Assembly (NCBI RefSeq): GCF_046054165.1
Contig: NZ_JBFNXK010000002.1
Location: 259,480-323,479, forward strand
DNA from: Celerinatantimonas sp046054165
GTDB taxonomy: Bacteria > Pseudomonadota > Gammaproteobacteria > Enterobacterales > Celerinatantimonadaceae
Length of the DNA stretch: 64,000 bases
Direction of reading: 5' to 3'
This document shows, piece by piece, positions 47,519 through 56,000 of this stretch. The notes under the pieces were generated by a model. The model did not search any database and had not been told where the DNA came from. It saw nothing but the letters and a program-made list of their open reading frames with translations. Position 1 is the stretch's first letter. Every line of letters starts with the position of its first letter. The position numbers were made by a program, and so were the translations under genes.

Positions 47519-47958
47519 AGTGAATAACTCATTAAAATAGCGTCTTCTCGTCCTTGGGGCCCATTAGGATAATAACCGCGTCGCCGAGCATCTTCGTGAA
47601 AACCATAATGAGAATAAAGTTGTAAAGCTGGCACATTGGATTCACGAACTTCCAGTAACAACCGACATCCTCCTTGCATCTGAATACGGCGGGAAAAATG
47701 TTCTAGCAGCTGTTTACCAAGCCCCTGACGCTGATACGCTTTGGCCACACTGAGATTAAATATCTCAGCCTCATCGACAATCAACTGCCCCAGTAGATAA
47801 CCGCACAGCTGATGTGCTTGCCAGATACCAATATTCACGGATGATGAAGCAAAACTATCCCGAAGCAATTTTTCGCTCCAAGGATGCTGTTGGACTTGCT
47901 GTTCAATCGGCAACATCTGATCAAGCGCATCAAGCTTTAAATCCAAACAGTCAAACAT
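47515..47958 (-). CDS. rimI: Ribosomal protein S18-alanine N-acetyltransferase
   Basis: 147 aa from the ATG at 47958, which overlaps the end of holD by eight bases; longer frames lie inside holD. GNAT fold with EIFNLSVAKAYQRQGLGKQLLEHF (acetyl-CoA binding, Q/RxxGxG/A) and LEVRESNVPALQLYSHYGF, typical RimI. It acetylates the N-terminus of S18. The holD-rimI order is conserved in gammaproteobacteria. Confidence 0.92.
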   Translation of the reverse strand: MFDCLDLKLDALDQMLPIEQQVQQHPWSEKLLRDSFASSSVNIGIWQAHQLCGYLLGQLIVDEAEIFNLSVAKAYQRQGLGKQLLEHFSRRIQMQGGCRLLLEVRESNVPALQLYSHYGFHEDARRRGYYPNGPQGREDAILMSYSL

Positions 47959-48298
47959 GGGACCAGCATTTCCATAATTGTTGTTTGAGCCGGGCTTGTT
48001 GTCGTAAATCATGAAAAGCACCGACAAAGAAAAATGATTCAGATGAGATATCCGGTTGCCGAGCACTCAACCACAATGTCCGGGAAGCCCATTCAGCACA
48101 AAACTGTTCAGGCCCTCGATAACAAAAGTGCACTTCATAAGCGGTCATAGCCGCCGAAATAGCCAACCAGAGTGGCGTCTGCTGCAATTCGTCAGGATGA
48201 TCACACACAACGATATAAGTATCATCATTGGGAGAAACTCTCGGTTCCCAAACGGTAATTCCCATGTGTTGCAGCAACGCAACGGATCTTAATTCCAT
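47951..48298 (-). CDS. holD: DNA polymerase III psi subunit
   Basis: 115 aa from the ATG at 48298. MELRSVALLQHMGITVWEPR matches the chi-binding N-terminal peptide of psi (LQQLGITQW in E. coli). The remainder is the small alpha/beta fold of HolD. It links chi to the clamp-loader complex. It is immediately upstream of, and overlaps, rimI as in E. coli. Confidence 0.88.
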   Translation of the reverse strand: MELRSVALLQHMGITVWEPRVSPNDDTYIVVCDHPDELQQTPLWLAISAAMTAYEVHFCYRGPEQFCAEWASRTLWLSARQPDISSESFFFVGAFHDLRQQARLKQQLWKCWSHV

Positions 48299-48344
48299 AG
48301 CAGAACCAGTCAATCAATTCACCAATGTGTAGAGACTATAACGC

Positions 48345-48374
48345 AAAAAGCCTGCTCAATGAGCAGGCTTTTTT
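48345..48374. terminator. Bidirectional terminator after tRNA-Trp
   Basis: Stem GCCTGCTCA/TGAGCAGGC (350-358, 360-368 of this kilobase) with AAAAA before and TTTTTT after. It fits a terminator for tRNA-Trp on the minus strand and could also stop plus-strand readthrough. Confidence 0.88.
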
Positions 48375-48378
48375 AAAC

Positions 48379-48455
48379 TGGCAGGGGTGGAGGGACTCGA
48401 ACCCCCAACCGTCGGTTTTGGAGACCGCCGTTCTACCAATTGGAACTACACCCCT
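48379..48455 (-). tRNA. tRNA-Trp (anticodon CCA)
   Basis: 77 nt including the encoded CCA. The acceptor stem is AGGGGTG/CACCCCT, the anticodon loop CTCCAAA, and the T arm GGTTCGAGTCC. The D-loop has one extra C relative to E. coli trpT. A promoter and terminator flank it, so it is transcribed alone. Confidence 0.97.
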
Positions 48456-48468
48456 TAAGACGCTGGGT

Positions 48469-48496
48469 AGTATACCGAAAGATAATTAAAGGTAAA
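48469..48496 (-). promoter_or_regulatory. Promoter of tRNA-Trp
   Basis: On the minus strand a -35 TTTACC and a -10 TATACT are separated by 16 bp, 14 bp before the tRNA 5' end. Confidence 0.65.
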
Positions 48497-48661
48497 GAAT
48501 AAATTTCTTCTTTTCGTATCAATCGAACAAGCTTTAGCCAACCCTCTTTCCAAGCCCAGTCGTTCCTTACATCTCGTCACTCTGAACCGAGCGAGCCTGG
48601 AAGATCCGGGAAACAAGGTTCAGATCGAATCAATATCTCAGCAACCTTGAATGAAAATACC

Positions 48662-49027
48662 TTACTCAAGAGGGATCCGGGAGCGACGTGTGACAATAAA
48701 TAACAGTATGACTAGCAACATCGACCAAATACCCAACCGCCCGGTCCAAGGTATCGATGTAAAAACCAACCCCATCGCAGAGACCACCAGCATCAAAACC
48801 GCCAGACATTTCGCCTGAATCGGGATCACCCGATGTACTCGCCAATTTGAAATAAATGGCCCAAATAATTGATGTTTTAACAGCCATTGCTCGAATCGAG
48901 GAGATCCTTTCGAAAAACAAAAACAGGCCAGCAATAAAAAAGGGGTCGTTGGGACCAACGGCAACACAATGCCTGCGCCCCCTAAACCGACACTCAACCA
49001 CCCAATACTGAGGAATATATATCTCAC
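48662..49027 (-). CDS. ybaN: DUF454 inner-membrane protein, YbaN-like
   Basis: 121 aa from a GTG start with AAGGA nine bases upstream. Three to four membrane helices. The family signature GLGGAGIVLPLVPTTPFLLLACFCFSKGSPRF lies near residues 15-46. YbaN function is unknown. It stands alone between the two tRNA genes. Confidence 0.88.
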   Translation of the reverse strand: MRYIFLSIGWLSVGLGGAGIVLPLVPTTPFLLLACFCFSKGSPRFEQWLLKHQLFGPFISNWRVHRVIPIQAKCLAVLMLVVSAMGLVFTSIPWTGRLGIWSMLLVILLFIVTRRSRIPLE

Positions 49028-49113
49028 TATAAGATTCCTTTTCCAATTTCACGGCTAACTGGTGATAGATTAAGCAAAAAAACGCCAAAATGCGAAATTT
49101 TTAGATTAGGGAA

Positions 49114-49142
49114 TTGACAATGCCCGGAAATAACCGTTTAAT
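49114..49142 (+). promoter_or_regulatory. Promoter of tRNA-Thr
   Basis: Consensus -35 TTGACA (49114-49119) and -10 TTTAAT (49137-49142) with 17-bp spacing, followed by a GC-rich stretch (GCCCGC) of the discriminator type typical of stringently controlled stable-RNA promoters. Confidence 0.8.
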
Positions 49143-49165
49143 ATGCCCGCTAACACAATTAGTGT

Positions 49166-49241
<76 letters not shown>

Positions 49242-49384
49242 TTCTCTAGCTTCCCCAGTACAAGTACCTCTCAAGATTAAACATTTTGCTTACTATTTCA
49301 TAATTTAGTTTAATTATCGAATTGTAAATATCCCCCTTTAAATAATTAGCAAAAGAGAATATTTATTCTAGAGGTGGGTATTAA

Positions 49385-49573
49385 TTAAAAAACTCGCTGA
49401 CTTGAATCTAATTCGTCCTGACGAGCAGCATGCGCTAAAATGGCTTCTGCTTTATCGGTTGTTGAGGATAATTGTTCCAGTGCCCTGTCTAACATAAAAT
49501 CTAATGTCTCTTGGGTTTTGGCACGTCTAAAACGAATAAGCCAGTCTAGCTTAGTTTTTGGTATATTGGTCAT
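49385..49573 (-). CDS. Small Hha/YmoA-like protein
   Basis: 62 aa. KTKLDWLIRFRRAKTQETLD aligns with the Hha segment KTDYLMRLRRCxxxDTLE, and ILAHAARQDEL with the later YSAADHRLAEL segment. Hha/YmoA proteins bind H-NS and strengthen silencing of AT-rich DNA. It lies alone in an AT-rich stretch next to tRNA-Thr. The C-terminus is shorter than Hha (about 70 aa). The assignment is by motif only. Confidence 0.6.
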   Translation of the reverse strand: MTNIPKTKLDWLIRFRRAKTQETLDFMLDRALEQLSSTTDKAEAILAHAARQDELDSSQRVF

Positions 49574-49994
49574 CTTAACTCTAAATCAAAAATATTATGT
49601 CCAATCCTTACCTTTATGAATACATTCCAGATCCCTGTAGGAAGCATATATTCAGATAACTGATAAGGTAATTGTATGAGTTAGCTATACAGCTCTCATT
49701 AAGAAAGCGAACGCTCTTGCCTTGGATAATAGGAAACTATGAGTCGTGCTACTTCTAATAATAGAATGTTTCCTGCAACCTTACCAGCTTATCAAACATC
49801 CTTTATCGGTGCCCCATCATGGATGACAATCAGTTTGCTTTCTTTTCTAAAACCAAACATTATTATTTACCTAACTTTTCAAATATACTGGCACAATCAG
49901 GAAAGATTTATCAGCATACGGACTATCCGCTGAAATAACATGGGTTTTATACTCATTTCTGCGAAGTATTCAGTCGAAAGTAAAGGTACCGATA
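49574..49994. other. Intergenic region, no gene seen
   Basis: About 420 bp between the Hha-like gene and the TerB-like gene. A 64-codon frame at 49739-49933 lacks recognisable features. The region must hold both divergent promoters; none is clear. Confidence 0.5.
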
Positions 49995-50444
49995 ATGATT
50001 GAAGCATTACGTAAATTTATTCGTAACACGCTAGATACACAGGACAGTCAACCTCAAAGCGAAGAGGAACAGATAAAGATTGCCACTGCCGCACTACTCA
50101 TTCAAGTCAGCGGAGCAGACAATAATGAAAGTGGCGATGAACAGCAAGTCATCTTTCAAAGAATTTGTAAATTACTGTCCCTGACCCCGGAAGAGTCCCG
50201 AGCCCTTTATCTACAGGCTCAGAAAGTAACGGACCAATCGGTTTCTTTATATGAGTTTACCCGGAGTTTGAAGGCATTAGAGTACAGTCAACGTTACGAT
50301 TTCGTCCATGCGCTCTGGCAGGTTGCTTACGCTGATGGCATCCTTGATCCTCAGGAAGAAGCCCTTATTCGGAAGATCGCCGATTTAGTTTACCTCGATC
50401 ACAAAGATTTTATTCAAGCCAAACTCGCCGCACAACCCAATTAA
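49995..50444 (+). CDS. TerB-like family protein
   Basis: 149 aa, helical. QIKIATAALLIQVSGADNNES and ALWQVAYADGILDPQEEALIRKIADLVYL carry the TerB-type pattern with a conserved Asp-Gly acidic loop that may bind divalent metal. The family is linked to tellurite/stress response, but single members like this one are uncharacterised. It lies 10 bp before the DUF4250 gene. Confidence 0.8.
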   Translation: MIEALRKFIRNTLDTQDSQPQSEEEQIKIATAALLIQVSGADNNESGDEQQVIFQRICKLLSLTPEESRALYLQAQKVTDQSVSLYEFTRSLKALEYSQRYDFVHALWQVAYADGILDPQEEALIRKIADLVYLDHKDFIQAKLAAQPN

Positions 50445-50454
50445 CAGGTATAAA

Positions 50455-50664
50455 ATGTTTTCAAACTGGGAAAAAATGGACCCGATTTTATTGATGTCCA
50501 TGTTAAATATGAAATTACGTGATGAATCGGGTAATTTGAATGTATTATGCCGAAAATATGATTTAGAACCCGAGCTTATTATTCAACATCTCAAAAAAAT
50601 TAATTATTATTATCATGATGATGTTAAACAATTTAATCAAATTCCGATTTCAGCGGAATCATAA
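50455..50664 (+). CDS. DUF4250 protein
   Basis: 69 aa. The pattern NWEKMDPILLMSMLNMKLRDE, then LCRKYDLEPELIIQHLKKINYYY, is that of DUF4250, a helix-turn-helix-like small protein of unknown function. Probably co-transcribed with the TerB-like gene just upstream. Confidence 0.78.
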   Translation: MFSNWEKMDPILLMSMLNMKLRDESGNLNVLCRKYDLEPELIIQHLKKINYYYHDDVKQFNQIPISAES

Positions 50665-50740
50665 AAGATATCGAAATAGAGATATGCTTATAATCAACTA
50701 TTTCTGATACATTTAATAAGATGAGATCTTGGAGTATTTG

Positions 50741-51739
50741 TTGAAAAATCAAAGCCAAACTAATTTATCTCGTTTTCCGGTTGCCACCATTGGAGGGGGG
50801 AGCGGACAATTTGTCCTGTTAAGTGCTCTCAGAGACATCGAGCATCTGGATGTGAGTGCCATCGTCTCCATGACTGATAGTGGCGGAAGTACCGGGCGCT
50901 TACGAGATGAATTAGGCATCCTACCTCCAGGAGATATTCTCAAATGTATTCTAGCCCTATCACCCTACCGAGATATGGCCCGAAAACTATTATTAAAGCG
51001 TTTCTCCGGCAATCAACGATTACGTGGACATAGTGCTGGGAATATGCTGCTCACGATGCTGAGTCAATATTCAGGCTCATTTGCTACCGGTATTGAAGCA
51101 CTCGCTCAACTCTTAGATGTCCGGGGTGAAATTTTACCTGTCACCACCGATAAATCGACCTTAGTCGCTCAACTCACCAACGGTGAACAGATTTTTGGAG
51201 AAAATGCGATTGATGTGCCCCGCGGTAATCAACGACAAAAAATCGCCAATGTTTTCTTGGTCCCTCATCATGCCAACCAAGTGACAGTTTTCCCCCGAGT
51301 GATTGAACGGATCCGGCAAGTTAACGCCGTTATTTTAGGTCCCGGCGATCTTTACACCAGCATCATTCCTAATTTACTGGTTCCCGGAGTTCGTGAAGCC
51401 TTACAGAAAACGACCGCGAAACTTATCTATGTCAGCAACATTATGACTAAATTCGGCGAAACTGACGGCTACACTTTGGAGTCATTTATTTCAGTTGTTG
51501 AACATTACATTGGTCGCTCAATCGAAGTCGTGATCTGCAATAATGCATTACCTAATGACAAAGTGCTGGACAGCTATAAACAGCAACGTTCAACACCCGT
51601 TAAAATTCATAACTATAAAAAATTAAGTAAGCAATACCAACTGATTGAAGCTGATTTGATTGAACAAGAAGCCAGTATTGTCCGCCACAGTGCGACCAAA
51701 CTGGCTCAAGTTTTATTGCCTTTCCTACAACCGGAATAG
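50741..51739 (+). CDS. YvcK/YbhK family gluconeogenesis factor
   Basis: 332 aa from a TTG at 50741 with GGAG six bases upstream. VATIGGGSGQFVLLSALRD is the nucleotide-binding start, and SMTDSGGSTGRLRDELGILPPGDI, GHSAGNMLL and LGPGDLYTSIIPNLLVPG are family signatures (CofD-like fold). In Bacillus YvcK binds UDP-GlcNAc and links carbon state to cell-wall synthesis. It is convergent with the kef pair. Confidence 0.9.
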   Translation: MKNQSQTNLSRFPVATIGGGSGQFVLLSALRDIEHLDVSAIVSMTDSGGSTGRLRDELGILPPGDILKCILALSPYRDMARKLLLKRFSGNQRLRGHSAGNMLLTMLSQYSGSFATGIEALAQLLDVRGEILPVTTDKSTLVAQLTNGEQIFGENAIDVPRGNQRQKIANVFLVPHHANQVTVFPRVIERIRQVNAVILGPGDLYTSIIPNLLVPGVREALQKTTAKLIYVSNIMTKFGETDGYTLESFISVVEHYIGRSIEVVICNNALPNDKVLDSYKQQRSTPVKIHNYKKLSKQYQLIEADLIEQEASIVRHSATKLAQVLLPFLQPE

Positions 51740-51742
51740 CCA

Positions 51743-53665
51743 CTATTTCGAGTCAGGTTTCGACTTCAAACGGTTCTCTCGTTCTATTTTGTTTTTCCGG
51801 TGCGCACTTCCCAAGGTACCGGAATGCTCATCATCCTGCTGTATATTCCGCTCCCAGGCTTTTTCATACACTTCCGAGGGTAATTGGGTGTCATCATTTA
51901 ATAGCTCATCCAGCATCTTCTGGGAGCGTAAGCTATTGCGGATAAATTCAACATTATCGTCATTACGCAGTACCTGCTCACGCAGCAACTTATTATCATA
52001 GGCTTTAAAAAATTCACCGATTCGATAGGCCTGATTCGCCCGCCATCCCAATTCAATGAGAGCATCAACCCCTAACGCAACCCCTGAGCCTAACGTTTCC
52101 CGATGTACATAATCGACCCCTGCTTTCATCAGCTCCTGTGCATGACCACGATCAATGGCTCGGGCTAGAATGACTAAATGCGGGAAAAACTGCCGGGCCA
52201 CCCGAACAATTTCTAAAGTTTTTTCCCGATCATCCACGGCCACGATCAGGAGTTTGGCTTGCTCGGCTCCGGCCGAACTCAATAAATCAGCTCGCGCCGC
52301 ATCACCATAAAACGCCTTAAATCCGTATCGAGCGAGAGTTTTGATGTGGTTTGCATCATGTTCAAGAATCGTCGTTCCGACTTTATTACTGTGTAAGATA
52401 CGTCCGGCAATCTGCCCAAAACGGCCAAACCCAGCAATAATCACCGGGTTTTCATTATCATCAATCACCGACTCCGACTCAGGGACCGGACGCTTATGCA
52501 ACATTGGGAAAATAATAAACTGACAGCCTATCAATAATACCGGTGTTGTTGCCATTGAGAGAGCCACAACCAACGTGACCCAATCCACCATTGAAGGTGG
52601 GATCACATGCACACTTCCGGCAAATGAGGCTAACACAAAGGCAAATTCACCACTTTGGGATAGAGCTACCGCAAAGATCCACTGTCCTTCCCCTTTCAGG
52701 CGGAATAACCACCCCACTCCCCACAAAATTAGGAATTTAACACAGACCAGCAACCCTACCAGCCCACAAATACTCCCCAGATGTTCCCATAACAACGGAT
52801 AGTTAATATTCGCCCCGACCGAGATAAAAAATAATCCCAGCAATAATCCCTTAAACGGCTCAACATCGGATTCCAATTCATGACGATATTCGCTATCGGC
52901 TAACACCACCCCCGCTAAAAAGGTACCGAGTGCCGGAGATAACCCTACCATCTCCATGGCAAGTGCAATACCGACCACCAGCGCCAATGCGGCAGCCACA
53001 AAAATCTCTCGAGAATTAGAAGCGGCAACCAGACGAAAGACCGGCCGAAGCAAATAATGTCCTCCAAAAATAATACCGGCGATCACCGCTACGATCTCAG
53101 TGGCTCGCAACCAGGCCGGAGTTGCGTTCAAAGGTAAGACTCCACTCCCCTGCACCGCTAACAAAGGAATCAGCGCCAACATAGGGATCACGGCAATATC
53201 CTGAAACAGTAATACCGAAAAAGAGGTTTTTCCGGTCGCCGTTTTGAGTAACCCTTTCTCTTCCATACTCTGTAATACCAAAGCAGTTGAAGAGACAGCA
53301 CAAATAAAACCCAGCGCCACAGCTTGATTTCCTGGTAAACCGAAGCCGACCCCAATCCCTCCAATTAGGGCAATCGACAGCACCACCTGTAAACCACCGG
53401 CTCCGAAAATAGAGGCTTTTAACCGCCAGAGTAAAGCAGGCTTGAGTTCCAACCCAATCAAAAACAGCATGATCACCACACCAAATTCAGCAAAATGCAT
53501 CACATCCGGTGATCCCCCGACCAATTTCAGGGCATAAGGACCGATCAGGCTTCCAGCAATCAGATAGCCCAAGACTGACCCAAGGCCCAATCGAGTTGCA
53601 ATAGGAACCGACAACACCGCGGCGGCTAAATAGATAAAAGCATTAAAGAAAAAAGAATGCTCCAT
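51743..53665 (-). CDS. Glutathione-regulated K+/H+ antiporter (KefB/KefC)
   Basis: 640 aa. The CPA2 antiporter domain (about 1-380; HFAEFGVVIMLFLIGLEL, AVSSTALVLQ, GEFAFVLASFAGS) is followed by an RCK/KTN domain (about 405-530) with IIAGFGRFGQIAGRIL as the NAD/glutathione site, and a charged tail. It exports K+ during electrophile stress and is held closed by glutathione. It is 2 bp after its ancillary flavoprotein gene. KefB versus KefC cannot be settled. Confidence 0.93.
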   Translation of the reverse strand: MEHSFFFNAFIYLAAAVLSVPIATRLGLGSVLGYLIAGSLIGPYALKLVGGSPDVMHFAEFGVVIMLFLIGLELKPALLWRLKASIFGAGGLQVVLSIALIGGIGVGFGLPGNQAVALGFICAVSSTALVLQSMEEKGLLKTATGKTSFSVLLFQDIAVIPMLALIPLLAVQGSGVLPLNATPAWLRATEIVAVIAGIIFGGHYLLRPVFRLVAASNSREIFVAAALALVVGIALAMEMVGLSPALGTFLAGVVLADSEYRHELESDVEPFKGLLLGLFFISVGANINYPLLWEHLGSICGLVGLLVCVKFLILWGVGWLFRLKGEGQWIFAVALSQSGEFAFVLASFAGSVHVIPPSMVDWVTLVVALSMATTPVLLIGCQFIIFPMLHKRPVPESESVIDDNENPVIIAGFGRFGQIAGRILHSNKVGTTILEHDANHIKTLARYGFKAFYGDAARADLLSSAGAEQAKLLIVAVDDREKTLEIVRVARQFFPHLVILARAIDRGHAQELMKAGVDYVHRETLGSGVALGVDALIELGWRANQAYRIGEFFKAYDNKLLREQVLRNDDNVEFIRNSLRSQKMLDELLNDDTQLPSEVYEKAWERNIQQDDEHSGTLGSAHRKNKIERENRLKSKPDSK

Positions 53666-53667
53666 AG

Positions 53668-54261
53668 TTAAGGCCCCACCGGATGCAGATACGACAACTG
53701 TCGTATGGCTGAAAAATCAAAGGTCTCATCTCGCAGTTGAATAATCACTTCACGGTAGCGAGTTGCAACCTGCTCAAAACGGCTAAAGTCAGCATTTTTA
53801 TTGACACTATCTAGAATAAAAGGAGGTAAATACTCCATATCACAAAGCCGAGCAGTTTGTTCAAAAGGCAACAAAAAATCTCGAATCGGATACTGATTGT
53901 ATCCCCCATCACGGTAAGAACCGATCGACCCACCGGTGGTAATCACCGATAAACACGCGGTTAATGGTAATTTAAGTTCAGGATCGGCCGCATACGCATA
54001 CCCCCGGGTTAAAACCAGATCGATCCATTCTTTTAGCAATGCCGGACAGGAATACCAGTAAAAGGGATGCTGAAACACTAAAATATCGTGTTCCCGGAGC
54101 AATGCCTGCTCCGCTAACACATCAATATAGCCACTGGGATAAATCTGATAGATATCCCGGATAGTGACATTTGGCAAATGAGAAACAGCTGCTAATAATC
54201 TCGAATTAGCCTGACTTTTATGCAAAGCCGGGTGAGCAAAGATAATTAAAATACGCGCCAT
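53668..54261 (-). CDS. Kef ancillary NAD(P)H oxidoreductase (KefG/KefF type)
   Basis: 197 aa flavodoxin-like quinone reductase. ILIIFAHPALHKSQANSRLL binds FMN, with FQHPFYWYSCPALLKEWIDLVL and SVITTGGSIGSYRDGG. It activates the partner antiporter encoded 2 bp downstream. Confidence 0.92.
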   Translation of the reverse strand: MARILIIFAHPALHKSQANSRLLAAVSHLPNVTIRDIYQIYPSGYIDVLAEQALLREHDILVFQHPFYWYSCPALLKEWIDLVLTRGYAYAADPELKLPLTACLSVITTGGSIGSYRDGGYNQYPIRDFLLPFEQTARLCDMEYLPPFILDSVNKNADFSRFEQVATRYREVIIQLRDETFDFSAIRQLSYLHPVGP

Positions 54262-54452
54262 AAAACTCCTAACGCCTAAAATGAATAATTTATAAGATGC
54301 CTTTTATAAGCATAAATGAAATTGACCCGAACCACTATGTTATCCAGCGATAAGCTCTCGACTATCAACATAGCTCAACAACCTATTTTTTAAATACGGT
54401 ACATAATTTGCTGAAGACATATCTCTCTGTTTTATTTGTCGTCAGGTTTAAT

Positions 54453-55082
54453 ATGATATCAGCCCCTCAATATCCGCTCGATTGGTATCAGCATCTTGCG
54501 CATGGGCGAGAGAAAAGCTATCCGCCCAAAGCGATTATCTGTACCCCTAATCATCCGGAAAATCGGGTATTTGTGCTGTTATCCGGACAAGCTAAAATCT
54601 GTTTATATGGCGCAGCTCGGGAACAAACTTTAGGATTTCTCCACCCCCAAAGTCTCTATGTCACTCATACCCCAGTCTGGGTCGAATGCATTAGTGAATG
54701 TACGATAAAAAGCTGGCCAATTCAGCAAATTATGGAACTCTTCAAAGCGAACCCGGCTCTCTCACTTCGTGTGATCAGTGATATAGGGCAGCTACTAACA
54801 CATGCCATCGAAATGATTGAAGACTTTTCATTTCGCAATGTTGAAAGCCGACTCGCACGCTATTTACTCCGGGAAGCGGCCTATAATGATCAAGCGATTG
54901 TCGAACTGCCTGGGCCAACTGAAACCATCGCCAGCTTGTTGGGGACATCCAGACAAACACTCTCGACGATCTTATCTAGAATGGATAAAAATCACTGGAT
55001 CGAACGGCTCGATCCCCGAAGGATCCGATTGCTTGATATCCAACAATTAACACAATTAGTTGATCCACTGTCATCGAACTGA
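54453..55082 (+). CDS. CooA-like CRP/FNR-family CO-sensing regulator
   Basis: 209 aa from the ATG at 54453 (AGG seven bases upstream). It aligns with Rhodospirillum CooA: CT-N4-PENRVFVLLSG with CTGEGDENGVFVVVDG, YGAAREQTLGFL with VGEEREISLFYL, then LTHAIEMIEDFSFRNVESRLA. His72 falls at CooA His77, the ferrous heme ligand; the Cys75 position is Val70, as in CooA relatives that do not use Cys. The C-terminal helix-turn-helix has TIASLLGTSRQTLSTIL. It precedes cowN, with a CooA-type operator between. A heme-based CO sensor is inferred. Confidence 0.72.
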   Translation: MISAPQYPLDWYQHLAHGREKSYPPKAIICTPNHPENRVFVLLSGQAKICLYGAAREQTLGFLHPQSLYVTHTPVWVECISECTIKSWPIQQIMELFKANPALSLRVISDIGQLLTHAIEMIEDFSFRNVESRLARYLLREAAYNDQAIVELPGPTETIASLLGTSRQTLSTILSRMDKNHWIERLDPRRIRLLDIQQLTQLVDPLSSN

Positions 55083-55088
55083 CAGTGG
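55065..55088. promoter_or_regulatory. CooA-type operator of cowN
   Basis: Perfect 9-bp arms CCACTGTCA (55065-55073) and TGACAGTGG (55080-55088) with a 6-bp spacer, so the core is TGTCA-N6-TGACA, the known CooA recognition pattern. It overlaps the stop of the regulator gene. A -10-like TAACAT (55106-55111) places the site near -41.5, the class II activator position. There is no T-run, arguing against a terminator. Confidence 0.72.
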
Positions 55089-55147
55089 AATGCACTGGCA
55101 ATTTGTAACATAGAAGCATCATCGCGACTGACCAGTAAGGAAAAATG

Positions 55148-55432
55148 ATGAGTGAACCAACCTATGATCGCTACCAGAGCTTTTGTGGCATCGAATGCGA
55201 TAAAAAAGCAGATGAACTAATCGGGCGACTTAAATCACAATTAGCCGAACTTGCTTCTGAGCATCCCTGGCGCAGTTATTTCGAACAGAAATTTGCTGAA
55301 CAGCAAAAACACCATCAGGATAATCTTTATTACATCGGCTCTCAAGTGAACGCACTATATAGCTATTTTGAAGAAATAGATGATGAAGAAGGAATCGAGT
55401 TGCTCAGTTTTATTGAAGAACAGTGCTGTTAA
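55148..55432 (+). CDS. cowN: N2-fixation sustaining protein CowN
   Basis: 94 aa from the second of two adjacent ATGs (55148; AAGGA six bases upstream). YDRYQSFCGIECDKKADEL, LYYIGSQVNALYSYFEE and the terminal DDEEGIELLSFIEEQCC match the CowN family along its whole length. CowN protects nitrogenase from CO inhibition. No nif gene is in the window. Expression is expected to be switched on by the CooA-like regulator encoded just upstream. Confidence 0.88.
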   Translation: MSEPTYDRYQSFCGIECDKKADELIGRLKSQLAELASEHPWRSYFEQKFAEQQKHHQDNLYYIGSQVNALYSYFEEIDDEEGIELLSFIEEQCC

Positions 55433-55502
55433 CTCAACTATACAGAATAGGACAACCGAGATCCTCCCGGTTGCCCACACCGATCCTTCAAACTAAAACA
55501 AA

Positions 55503-56000
55503 TCAGACATACAGCATTTTATCACCGCGACTAATGCCGCAGGTGCCGCTACGAACAACTTCCAGAACATCGGTCATTTCAGCCAGGATCCGGATGCAAG
55601 CATCCAATTTCTCACCATCTCCGGTCACCTGGAGGACATATTCTTTCGCCGTCACATCGACAATTTGCCCCCGGAAAATTTCACTTAAACGCTTCACTTC
55701 TTCACGCATTGCGCCTTGAGTTTTCACTTTGATCAGTGCAATTTCCCGTTCGATATAAGCATGATCCGTAAGCTCTGAAACCTTCAGTACATCCACTAAT
55801 TTATGCAGCTGTTTGGTCATCTGCTCGATCATTCGTTCATCACCAAAAGTGGTGATGGTCATCCGGGATAAGGTCGGATCATCGGTGGCCGCGACAGTTA
55901 ACGAATCAATGTTATAGCCACGTTGAGAAAATAATCCGACAACCCGCGACAGTGAGCCTGCTTCATTTTCAATCAGAATAGAAATAATACGTCGTGTCAT
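55503..56000 (-). CDS. ilvH: Acetolactate synthase III small subunit
   Basis: 165 aa. The N-terminal ACT domain (RRIISILIENEAGSLSRVVGLF, RGYNIDSLTVA) binds valine for feedback control; the C-terminal domain ends DVLEVVRSGTCGISRGDK. The regulatory partner of IlvI; its ATG overlaps the ilvI stop by one base. Confidence 0.97.
   Translation of the reverse strand: MTRRIISILIENEAGSLSRVVGLFSQRGYNIDSLTVAATDDPTLSRMTITTFGDERMIEQMTKQLHKLVDVLKVSELTDHAYIEREIALIKVKTQGAMREEVKRLSEIFRGQIVDVTAKEYVLQVTGDGEKLDACIRILAEMTDVLEVVRSGTCGISRGDKMLYV

Noticed and set aside
49739..49933. 64-codon plus-strand frame upstream of the TerB-like gene
   Set aside because: No ribosome site and no recognisable features; probably chance.
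55065..55088. Palindrome after the CRP-type gene as a rho-independent terminator
   Set aside because: No T-run on either strand, and the core fits a CooA-type operator at the right distance from a promoter.
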